Below, one piece after another: positions 36,720 through 44,429 of a stretch of DNA of 64,000 bases; position 1 is the first letter of the stretch; the number at the start of each line of letters is the position of its first letter. This DNA comes from Arthrobacter antioxidans. GTDB lineage: Bacteria; Actinomycetota; Actinomycetes; Actinomycetales; Micrococcaceae. The position numbers were made by a program, and so were the translations under genes. Under the pieces are notes generated by a model. It was not told the origin of the DNA, searched no databases, and worked only from the letters and a program-made list of their open reading frames with translations. The DNA lies in contig NZ_CP095501.1 of assembly GCF_023100725.1 (NCBI RefSeq), forward strand, positions 1,054,001 through 1,118,000, given 5' to 3'.

Positions 36720-39352
36720 ACTTCCCGCGTACCGGCGACCTGCTGCCGTGTCGGCAACCCGTCGTCGAGACCCTTCAGCGCGCCCTCCGTCGGGACGACC
36801 GACAGGGAGCCCTGGTCCTCGGGGAGACGGGGATGGGCAAGTCGATGATCGTGCGCGCCCTGCAGCAGTCCGCCCGGGACGGCGGCCCACGGCGCGTGGT
36901 CCGGGCGAGCCGTGCACTGCGCACCGTGCCCTACGGGGCCCTCAGCGAGGTCCTCGCGGGGGTCTCCACCCGTGACCTCGGTAGTCCCGTCTCCATGCTG
37001 CGCATCGCGCGGCAGCGCCTGAGCCGGCCCGAGGGCCGTGGTGTCCCCCAGATCCTGGTGGACGACGCACAGTTCCTCGACGACGAGAGCACACACCTGC
37101 TGACCCAGCTCGCGGTCATGGGCGCCATCCGGATGGTCGCCTTCGCCGACTACTCGGTGGCGGATTCGAGCGGGCTCTCCGCGTTCGCGAACGAGGGATA
37201 CCTGGACCGGGTGCACCTCGAACCGCTGGCGGGGGCCGACCTCCGCACGGAGGCGGAGTCCGCCCTGGGGATGGGGTCCCTGGGACAGCAGTCGATCCTC
37301 CACCTCGAGCGGGCCACCGGCGGCAACCCGATGCTGCTGAAGGCGCTCCTCGGGCATGCCGGCATCCGGCTCGCCGCGGACGGGCCGGACTGGGACACGA
37401 TCCTCACGGGGCCGCCCACCGATGCCCTGATGGACGTCGTCGCATCGATCGTCACCCCCGTGCCCGTGCCCGCGCCGCAGCGGAAAGCCCTCGATCTCCT
37501 CGCCCTCGGCGGTTCGGTGGCGATCACCCACGTGGAGCGACTCGCGGGAGGCGACGCCGTGCGCTCTCTCGTGGCGCGGCGTCTCGCGGTCGTCCACCCG
37601 GTCGCCTCCGGCTCCCTGATGCTCCGACACGGACTGGTCGCGGACGTGATCCGCGCAAGCCTGCCCCTCGGCCGGAAGGCCCTGCTGTGGGACCAGCTCC
37701 AGGATGTGGCACCGGTCCTGCCGCCGTACGACCTCCACCGCATCCGCCACCTGGAATGGGCCGTCGACACCGGATCGCCCGTGGCCCCGGGAGTGCTGCT
37801 CGACGCCGCCCGGGTCGCCACGCATGTCGGCCGCTTCGAGGTGGCGGACCGGTTCATCCACACCGCCTCCGCCCGCGAACCGGCGCATGCCGCACTCGAA
37901 CGGGCACGCCTGCTGGCGGCGGGCGGCAGGGCCGCCGAAGCGGTGCAGCTCCTCGCCGATGTCACCGCCGGCGACGACGCCCGGTCGCAGGCCGTCGTCC
38001 TCCGCTGGACGGCGATGCGCCAGGGCGGCGCCGCGCCGGCCGAACTCCACGCGCTGCTCGACTCCTGCACCGCCCCCGACGGCTCGGACGGAACCGGTGC
38101 CGCGGTCGACGACGGCGAGGCCGCCGGGCGCCTGCGGCTCCTGAGAGCACGGACCCACCTCGATGAGGGCGAGGTCACCGCCGTCGCCGCCCTGACGAGG
38201 GCCCCCGTCGCCGGTCCGGAGGACGTCCTCGGGCTGGCACTGCGTGGCGCTGCGCTGGGAATGCGGGGCCACGCGGTCGAGGCCGAGGAGTGCACGCGGG
38301 CCGCGGTCGAGGCTGTGACGGCGGACCCGTACGCGCTGGTCGACGTCGTCGAGGATGTCGTGACCCACCACATCCTGGTCCTCGCGCACGCCGGCAGGGC
38401 CGCCGACGCGTTGCGCGGGATCGAGCAGGCCGGCGCCACGATCCCTCCGGGAGTCGCATCCGCCCTGCGCGGCATCGTCCTCACCCGGCAGGGCGAGTTC
38501 CGGAGCGGCCTCCGGACGCTGATGGCGGCCCTGCCGGGGCTGCGCCGCGCGGACCGGCAGCTCCTGCTGCCGTACGCCCTGGGGATCGCGGCCTGGGGAG
38601 CGGCGGTCCTGGGGGAGGTGGACCAGGCCCGGGCCCTGGTCCACGAAGGCCGCATGCTGCCGCGCCGGGGGCGCCTGGACCTGGAGCTGCTGGGCCGTGC
38701 CTTCGCCGCGGCGGCCGCATCCCTCCTGCCCCACTCCGCACGGCCCTCCGTGTCCGTGACCGGGTGCCTCGACGACGTCAGCCCTCTCGGGCTCCGCGCG
38801 TGCGAGAAGGACATCCTGGTGCTGGGGCTGCTGCTCGGCGTGCACGAGGGCGTCGACCGCCTGGCCCGTCTCGCCACGGAGATGGAGGGCGAGGAGGCCC
38901 TCGTCCTCGGCCGGTTCGCCGGAGCCGTGAGCTCACGCGATGCCGCGGAGCTGATCGGGGTGGCGGACCATGCGGCAGCGTCCGGTTTCCCGCTCCTCGC
39001 GGTCAGCGCGGCCGCGCGGGCACGGGCGCTGCAGGGGGAATCCGCCGCCTTCACCGAGGCGCGGGCAGCGTCCCGCCGCCTCGGCAGGTACGGCGCGCCC
39101 TTCGTCGGCACACATTTCGAGGTCCCGGCCGGCGCGCGGAGACTCTCCGACCTCGCGAAGAGCGAACAGGTGGTCGCGCATCTCGCCGCAACCGGCCACA
39201 GCAACAGGGGCATCGCCGAGGCACTCTCCCTCTCGATCCGCACGGTGGAGGGCCACCTGCACCGGACCTACGTGAAGCTCGGCATCACCGGGCGTGCCGA
39301 CCTGGCGCGTGAGTTCCACGATCAGGGCGGGGAGCCGCTGGTGGGCGCCTGA
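36716..39352 (+). CDS. LAL-type ATPase/LuxR transcriptional regulator (pair B, second gene)
   Basis: 878 residues from the ATG at 36716, overlapping the preceding stop as ATGA. Walker A is GETGMGKS (36-43) and a canonical Walker B is ILVDDAQFLDDES (about 113-125). The helical region shares LLPYALGIAAWG and ACEKDIL with the second gene of pair A. The HTH (about 815-868) contains SIRTVEGHLHRTYVKLGIT. The normally conserved LTxRE start of LuxR domains is replaced by LSDLAKSEQVVAHLA. A very strong hairpin terminator follows at 39375-39413, so the pair forms a closed two-gene operon. Confidence 0.87.
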   Translation: MNFPRTGDLLPCRQPVVETLQRALRRDDRQGALVLGETGMGKSMIVRALQQSARDGGPRRVVRASRALRTVPYGALSEVLAGVSTRDLGSPVSMLRIARQRLSRPEGRGVPQILVDDAQFLDDESTHLLTQLAVMGAIRMVAFADYSVADSSGLSAFANEGYLDRVHLEPLAGADLRTEAESALGMGSLGQQSILHLERATGGNPMLLKALLGHAGIRLAADGPDWDTILTGPPTDALMDVVASIVTPVPVPAPQRKALDLLALGGSVAITHVERLAGGDAVRSLVARRLAVVHPVASGSLMLRHGLVADVIRASLPLGRKALLWDQLQDVAPVLPPYDLHRIRHLEWAVDTGSPVAPGVLLDAARVATHVGRFEVADRFIHTASAREPAHAALERARLLAAGGRAAEAVQLLADVTAGDDARSQAVVLRWTAMRQGGAAPAELHALLDSCTAPDGSDGTGAAVDDGEAAGRLRLLRARTHLDEGEVTAVAALTRAPVAGPEDVLGLALRGAALGMRGHAVEAEECTRAAVEAVTADPYALVDVVEDVVTHHILVLAHAGRAADALRGIEQAGATIPPGVASALRGIVLTRQGEFRSGLRTLMAALPGLRRADRQLLLPYALGIAAWGAAVLGEVDQARALVHEGRMLPRRGRLDLELLGRAFAAAAASLLPHSARPSVSVTGCLDDVSPLGLRACEKDILVLGLLLGVHEGVDRLARLATEMEGEEALVLGRFAGAVSSRDAAELIGVADHAAASGFPLLAVSAAARARALQGESAAFTEARAASRRLGRYGAPFVGTHFEVPAGARRLSDLAKSEQVVAHLAATGHSNRGIAEALSLSIRTVEGHLHRTYVKLGITGRADLAREFHDQGGEPLVGA

Positions 39353-39374
39353 GGCGCCGTCCGCTGCAGTCCCC

Positions 39375-39413
39375 CAGGGCAGGGCCGGGCCGATCGGGCC
39401 CGGCCCTGCCCTG
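39375..39413 (+). terminator. Terminator of LAL pair B
   Basis: A perfect 17-bp stem (39375-39391 with 39397-39413, CAGGGCAGGGCCGGGCC and its complement) around a GATCG loop, 22 bases after the stop of the second regulator. It is GC-rich and lacks a U-tract. This is one of the strongest hairpins in the window. Confidence 0.85.
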
Positions 39414-39445
39414 TCGTCCATCACCCGTCGGGCCGGTTACCCCAG

Positions 39446-39620
39446 CTGACGCCGTCCCGGACCGCGGAGGGCGGGTACCCGCTGCCGGGAGCCGGCCTGC
39501 GCCACCCGCCGCCGTTCCGTTCCGGACCGCGGATCGCGCGTATCCGCTGCCGGGAGCCGGCCCGCGCCACCCGACGCCGTCCCGCCGGACCGCGGATCGC
39601 GCGTACCCGCTGCCGGGCCC
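39446..39620. repeat. Three imperfect ~64-bp GC-rich tandem repeats
   Basis: The core GGACCGCGGA recurs at 39459, 39524 and 39587 (spacings 65 and 63), each time followed by a variant of TCGCGCGTAYCCGCTGCCGG and then GAGCCGGC or GCCCGGAC. The array sits between the terminator of pair B and the terminator of the convergent ugd gene. No function is visible; it may be a member of a dispersed intergenic repeat family. Confidence 0.75.
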
Positions 39621-39628
39621 GGACACAC

Positions 39629-39680
39629 GAATGCGCCGGTGCGCTCCGGGCCATGACACCCGGAGCGCACCAGCGCATTC
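39629..39680 (-). terminator. Terminator of the ugd operon
   Basis: A 22-bp stem with a single mismatch (39629-39650 with 39659-39680; ends GAATGCGC and GCGCATTC) around a CCATGACA loop. It lies 24 bases beyond the ugd stop in the minus direction. As it is symmetric, it could act in both directions. Confidence 0.8.
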
Positions 39681-39704
39681 GTGCTGCAGCTGGTGGGAGG
39701 GCGG

Positions 39705-41141
39705 TCAGACGCCCTGACCCACCGTCATCAACTCGTCCGCGAGGAAGCCCGCGTTGACCGGCTGCTCGGGCCGTCCCAGTGCGCGGTACTCCCAACCGGC
39801 GGACCGGTACGCGTCGGAGTCGAGGGCGTGGCGTCCGTCGACGATCCGCCGCGAGGACACGAGGCGCCCCAGGACCTCCGGGTGGGCCTTCCTGAACTCG
39901 TCCCACTCGGTCAGCAGGACCACGACGTCGGCGTCGAGGACGGCCTCGGTGAGGGAATCCGCGTAGTGCAGCTGCGGGTAGGCCCGGCGGGCGTTCGCCA
40001 TCGCCTCGGGGTCGAACACCGTGACCTGGGCACCCTCCTCCTGCAGCATGCGGGCGACATCCAGTGCCGGCGCGTCGCGGATGTCGTCCGAGTTGGGCTT
40101 GAACGCGGCACCGAGGCACGCGATCCTCGTGCCGGCGAGGTCTCCCTCGACCAGCCCGCGCACGATGTCGACGGTGCGGTGCCGGCGTCGGAGGTTGATG
40201 CCGTCCACCTCCCGGAGGAAGGCGACGGCCTGCCCGACGCCGAGCTCCTCGGCCCGGTAGGCGAAGGCGCGGATGTCCTTGGGCAGGCATCCGCCGCCGA
40301 AACCGAGACCGGGCTTGAGGAAGCGGCCGCCGATCCTGCTGTCGTAGGACAGGGCCTTGGCGAGCAGGCTGACATCCGCGCCGGTGGCCTCGCACACCTC
40401 GGCCATGGCGTTGATGTAGGAGATCTTCGTGGCCAGGAAGGAGTTCGCCGCCACCTTCACTAGTTCCGCGGTCGCCAGGTCGGTGACCACCAGGGGGACC
40501 TCGGCGGCGAGCAGCGCGGTGTAGCAGCGGCGGAGCTGCTCCTGCGCCCAGTCCGAGCCGACGCCGAAGACGAGACGGTCCGGCTGGAGGGTGTCCTGGA
40601 CGGCGTAGCCCTCGCGGAGGAACTCGGGGTTCCACGCGAGCTGCACGGCCTCGCCGGCCGGCGCGACGTCGTGCACCAGGGTGGTGAGCCGCTGGGCCGT
40701 GCCGATGGGCACGGTGGACTTGCCGACGATCAGGGCGGGCCCCGTCAGGTGTCCTGCCAGCCGGGTGACGGCGGCATCGACGTACTGCATGTCAGCGGCC
40801 GCCGAGTCCTTCGCCTGGGGCGTCCCCACGCAGATGAAGTGGACGTCCGCGGACGCAGCAGCATCGGCGAAGTCCGTGGTGAAGCGCAGCTTCCCCGAAT
40901 CGAGGGCGGTCCGCAGGAGCTCGGGGAGCCCTGGTTCGAAGAAGGGTACCTGCCCGGACTGGAGGGCCGCGATCTTGGTCTCGTCGACGTCGACGCCGAC
41001 GACCTCGTAGCCCAGGGTCGCCATGCAGATGGCGTGGGTCGCTCCGAGATAGCCGGTACCGATGACGGACATGCGGGGCTGCTCGATCACGGGAGAACCG
41101 ACGGCGGCCGTGAATGCTGCGGAGTTTTCGATGATGGTCAT
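39705..41141 (-). CDS. ugd: UDP-glucose 6-dehydrogenase
   Basis: 478 residues from an ATG with CAGGAG just upstream. Oxidises UDP-glucose to UDP-glucuronate with 2 NAD+. Visible signatures are the Rossmann loop MSVIGTGYLGATHAICMA, the DVDETKI dinucleotide-binding acid, KSTVPIGTAQRL, NPEFLREGYAVQD, the catalytic cysteine in GFGGGCLPKD, and GAAFKPNSDDIRDAPALDV. It is probably the last gene of the minus-strand operon starting with the GT2 synthase at 45805, 121 bases behind the preceding gene. That gap holds a CGGAAGGTACTTCCG palindrome (41225-41239). It implies that the polymer contains glucuronic acid or a derivative. Confidence 0.95.
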   Translation of the reverse strand: MTIIENSAAFTAAVGSPVIEQPRMSVIGTGYLGATHAICMATLGYEVVGVDVDETKIAALQSGQVPFFEPGLPELLRTALDSGKLRFTTDFADAAASADVHFICVGTPQAKDSAAADMQYVDAAVTRLAGHLTGPALIVGKSTVPIGTAQRLTTLVHDVAPAGEAVQLAWNPEFLREGYAVQDTLQPDRLVFGVGSDWAQEQLRRCYTALLAAEVPLVVTDLATAELVKVAANSFLATKISYINAMAEVCEATGADVSLLAKALSYDSRIGGRFLKPGLGFGGGCLPKDIRAFAYRAEELGVGQAVAFLREVDGINLRRRHRTVDIVRGLVEGDLAGTRIACLGAAFKPNSDDIRDAPALDVARMLQEEGAQVTVFDPEAMANARRAYPQLHYADSLTEAVLDADVVVLLTEWDEFRKAHPEVLGRLVSSRRIVDGRHALDSDAYRSAGWEYRALGRPEQPVNAGFLADELMTVGQGV

Positions 41142-41262
41142 GACATGCTCCTGATGTGGTGAACTGTTCGATTGATGGAACCGATCGGGTGGTCGACCGG
41201 CCTGTTTTCGGGCTGGGTGTAGCGCGGAAGGTACTTCCGGGTGGTGCGGGTGGGCCGGTGGT

Positions 41263-42504
41263 CTAGCGGCAGTCCGCGTTGGTCAGGCCCTGCTCGGCGT
41301 TCTCGACGAGGTTGGCGCAGTCGACGATGTTCGCGCGTTCGGGGCGGGTGGCTATCGCATGGCCCGCACCGTTCACGATGGCGGTGTTGTCGACGAACAG
41401 GTTGCGGGTGCCCCAGCCGTCGACGATCTCGTGCGTCTGGAACCCGTCGAGCGGGGTGTCTTCCCCCCGGTTGCCGGTGATGGTCCAGGCCGTCCCCTTG
41501 ACGTCGACCCAGGAGTCGGCGCCGCTCAGGGCCGACCCGTCGAACGTGTTGTCGATGATGAGGCCGTGCACCGTCCCTTCCTTGACGTCGATGCTCTCCG
41601 AGGTGGTCCCCGTGATCGTGTTGCCGGCGATGACGTTGCGGTCGCTGCGGTCGGGGAGGCAGTCGGTCACGGTGCACCAGTTGCTCTCGGCGGATCCGAT
41701 GTAGACGCCTTCACCGAACTTCGGCTTGCGCAGGCCGGTGTTGCTGATGGTGTTGCCCAGGACGACGTTCGCCGTGCTGTTCTTCCGGAGGTGGATCGCC
41801 TCGTCGCCGATGCCGGTGACGGTCAGCTCCTGAATGACCGTTCCCGTGGTGGAGTCGGCCATGACCCCCTTCTGGCCGTTGCGGACGGTGAATCCGATGA
41901 GCGCCCAGTGCTCGGCCTGGTCGAGGTGGAAGACGTAGCCGCCCTTGATGCTGCCGCCGTCCAGCACGGCGCCCCGCCCGCCGCAGAGGAAGATGCGGTC
42001 CTGGGGGGTGCCGGATGAGCGTGCGACGAACGAGCCGCCGTAGACGCCGTCCCCGAGCTCGATGACGTCGCCCGGCGCGGCCGTGTCCAACGCCTGCTGG
42101 AGTTCCTCGCTGGTGGCCACCTGCGTGGTCGCGGCAGGACAGTCGAGTCTCTCGTAGTCGGGGAGGTCGGCCTGCCCCGGCTGGGCCTGGGCCTCGATGC
42201 CCGGTGTGGTGATGGGCTCGTCGTCCTTCCCGCGGTCCTCCTCCGGTTCCTCGGTCTCCTGGGGTTCCTCGGATTCCTCGGTCTCGTCCTCCTTCGTCCC
42301 GGAGTCCTGGGTCAGGGTGGGCAGGGGTGCGGGCGAAGTGCCCACGGTGGGCGGTGGGGTGATCGGGGCTGCCTGGGCCGCCTCGTCCGTGTCGGGGCCG
42401 GCGGGCGGCTCGATCAGCGGGACGACGATCACGAGTGTCAGCAGCACGCCGGCGAGGAGTCCTGCGACGGCGGCGACGATGAGCGAGGTGACGGTGCGTT
42501 TCAC
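41263..42504 (-). CDS. Membrane-anchored right-handed parallel beta-helix protein (type II topology)
   Basis: 413 residues. One N-terminal transmembrane helix (about 7-33, KRTVTSLIVAAVAGLLAGVL onward) is followed by a Pro/Thr linker and a very acidic Glu/Asp segment (about 66-95). A parallel beta-helix then fills about 125-400, with NosD/pectate-lyase-like rungs such as GDVIELGDGVYGGSF, NVVLGNTISNTGL, NVIAGNTITGTT and LIIDNTFDGS. The catalytic domain would face outside. The fold is shared by polysaccharide lyases and C5-epimerases; no specific active site could be assigned. The ATG overlaps the previous stop as ATGA. With a processive synthase and UDP-glucose dehydrogenase, a polymer-modifying role is likely. 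Confidence 0.78.
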   Translation of the reverse strand: MKRTVTSLIVAAVAGLLAGVLLTLVIVVPLIEPPAGPDTDEAAQAAPITPPPTVGTSPAPLPTLTQDSGTKEDETEESEEPQETEEPEEDRGKDDEPITTPGIEAQAQPGQADLPDYERLDCPAATTQVATSEELQQALDTAAPGDVIELGDGVYGGSFVARSSGTPQDRIFLCGGRGAVLDGGSIKGGYVFHLDQAEHWALIGFTVRNGQKGVMADSTTGTVIQELTVTGIGDEAIHLRKNSTANVVLGNTISNTGLRKPKFGEGVYIGSAESNWCTVTDCLPDRSDRNVIAGNTITGTTSESIDVKEGTVHGLIIDNTFDGSALSGADSWVDVKGTAWTITGNRGEDTPLDGFQTHEIVDGWGTRNLFVDNTAIVNGAGHAIATRPERANIVDCANLVENAEQGLTNADCR

Positions 42505-44429
42505 AGGGCTGGTCCTGCCGTCCTGCGACCGCTGGTCGCGCTGCCGGTGATGGCGGTGAGGGGTATCTTGTCCGCGTAGGGGTGCTGCCGGTCCCGGCTG
42601 CGTCCCGCCCCCTTCACCGCCGTGACGACGACGATCAGCGCGAGCAGGAGCCAGAGGACGGTCAGCGGCTGGAAGAAGTTCCGCAGCATGATGTACCAGG
42701 GGGTGGTGTCGTTCCAGGCGGAGGTGGTGTTCCCCTCGATGGTGACCTCCGCGGCCCGGCGTGAATCCACCGCACTCGGTCCCTGGCCTGCGATGGTGTT
42801 CTGCGCGATCGCCGTCCCCTGCGTGGCCCCGACGATGGTGATGCCGTGGTTCGTCAGGCCCGTGAGGGTGTTGCGCCCCACCTCGGCGATGGAATCGCGC
42901 ACGTAGATGCCGATCTCGCCGCCGTCGACGATGTTCCCCGAGACCGTCGCGTCCGAGACCGTGTCACGCACCGCGATGCCCTGGCTCACCTGGTCGCGCA
43001 GCTGGTTGCCGACGACGCTGACGTTGCGGGCGCCGTCGCGGACGACGATGCCCATCGTGTTGCCGCTGATGTTGTTGGCGTGGACGCCCACATTGTCCCC
43101 TCCGACGACCTCGATCCCGTAGCGCCCGTTGCCCTCCGCCGTGCTGTTCGCGACGGAGTTGTTGCCGTACCGGCCCAGCGCGATCCCGGTGGCGCTGGGA
43201 CCGTTGGCGAGGGGCTGGCCCTCGATGGAGATGCCGTTCCTCCGATTGTCCCGGGCCGTCACCTCGCTGAGCACGATGCCCGTCGTGGCCCGCGAGAGGA
43301 CGAAGCCGTCGCCGGCGTTGTCGCTCGCCTCGGTCTTGCCGACCGCGGCGTTCGTGACGTAGCGGTGCATGACCACTCCGTCCGCCAGGCTGTTGCGGAC
43401 CGTCGTGTCCTTGATGTCCACGCCGTTGGCATTGGCGATGAACAGGCCGAAGGCGTTCCCGTCGATCGTGGTGTCCGTGATGGAGGCGGAGACGTAGCTG
43501 TAGGTCGGGTCGGTGAGGTCGACGTCGGGGAGGGGGAGCTCGCCGGCGGGGAGGACGCCGTCCACCGGCTGCTGGGGGGACTCGGTGCCCGGGGCGTCCT
43601 TCAGTGCCTCGACCCCGGCCTTCACGTCCCTGCCGAAGGTCGCGAGCGTCCCGGTGCTGGGACGGTCCGTCCCGGTCAGGGACAGGCCGCCCGTACGGCC
43701 GCTCCAGAAGCCCATGTTGTGCAGCTCCACGTAGTTGAGCGCCACCTGACCGCCGATCGACCGGATGTAGGCGCGGCCGTCGTCGGTCAGGGTGTCGTCG
43801 GTGCCCTTGTCACGGTCCCAGCTGCGGATTCTGACGGGGTTGCCCTCGGAGCCGCTGAGCTTGAGGGTCCCGCCGTAGTTGACGATCGAGACGAAGCCCT
43901 GCGCGTCGCTCGCCATCCTCAGTTCCAGGCCTCCCGGCTCGGAGAGGTCCAGGGTCGCACCGTTCTGGATGACCAGGTGCTCGGAGAGCAGAAAGGAGCC
44001 GTCGGGCTGCCGGACGAAGGTCTGCGGCGCGAGTTCGAGCAGGCTCTCCACCGTGTAGGCCTCGTCGCGGGACGTCAGCACGAGGGAGTAGGCGGAGCCC
44101 GCCGCCAGGCGGTACGCCGTCTTCACGTCGAGGTTGCGCCACCGGACCATGGATGCCACGGTCCTGACCTCGGTCAGGCGCCTGTCCTCATCGGCGACCA
44201 GGGCGGCCTCCAGCTCGGGGTTCCCCGGATAGTCCGTGCCGTCCATGACCTCCGTCGTCCCGAGGTCCCCGATGCTCGCCTCCGCCGACGGTCGCGGGTC
44301 CGGTTGCCCGGCTGCGCCGGTCTCGTCGAGGGCATGGGCAGGAGCTGCGAGCGCCGGCAGGGCGACGCCGAGCGCCAGGAGGGCACAGGGCAGGCGGTGC
44401 CTGCGCAGGGAGGAGGGACGGCGGTTCAT
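42501..44429 (-). CDS. Secreted, C-terminally anchored parallel beta-helix protein (AlgG/NosD-like)
   Basis: 642 residues from the ATG at 44429 (ATGA overlap with the synthase gene). A signal peptide (core CALLALGVALPALAAPAHA) is followed by a beta-helix spanning roughly 130-570. The central rungs (DGVVMHRYVTN, GDGFVLSRATTGIVLSEV, ARDNRRNGISIEG, RYGIEVVGGDNVGVHANNIS) resemble the CASH/NosD rungs of mannuronan C5-epimerase AlgG, though I see no DPHD active-site motif. A transmembrane helix (about 585-605, LTVLWLLLALIVVVTAV) and a short basic cytoplasmic tail end the protein. The topology is thus opposite to that of its neighbour. Predicted to act on the nascent polysaccharide outside the membrane as epimerase, lyase or export helper; which one is open. 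Confidence 0.78.
   Translation of the reverse strand: MNRRPSSLRRHRLPCALLALGVALPALAAPAHALDETGAAGQPDPRPSAEASIGDLGTTEVMDGTDYPGNPELEAALVADEDRRLTEVRTVASMVRWRNLDVKTAYRLAAGSAYSLVLTSRDEAYTVESLLELAPQTFVRQPDGSFLLSEHLVIQNGATLDLSEPGGLELRMASDAQGFVSIVNYGGTLKLSGSEGNPVRIRSWDRDKGTDDTLTDDGRAYIRSIGGQVALNYVELHNMGFWSGRTGGLSLTGTDRPSTGTLATFGRDVKAGVEALKDAPGTESPQQPVDGVLPAGELPLPDVDLTDPTYSYVSASITDTTIDGNAFGLFIANANGVDIKDTTVRNSLADGVVMHRYVTNAAVGKTEASDNAGDGFVLSRATTGIVLSEVTARDNRRNGISIEGQPLANGPSATGIALGRYGNNSVANSTAEGNGRYGIEVVGGDNVGVHANNISGNTMGIVVRDGARNVSVVGNQLRDQVSQGIAVRDTVSDATVSGNIVDGGEIGIYVRDSIAEVGRNTLTGLTNHGITIVGATQGTAIAQNTIAGQGPSAVDSRRAAEVTIEGNTTSAWNDTTPWYIMLRNFFQPLTVLWLLLALIVVVTAVKGAGRSRDRQHPYADKIPLTAITGSATSGRRTAGPAL

Noticed and set aside
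39421..40635. Minus-strand open frame covering the GC-rich repeats and part of ugd
   Set aside because: It is frame-shifted relative to ugd and its translation over the repeats is only repetitive Arg/Gly/Ser.
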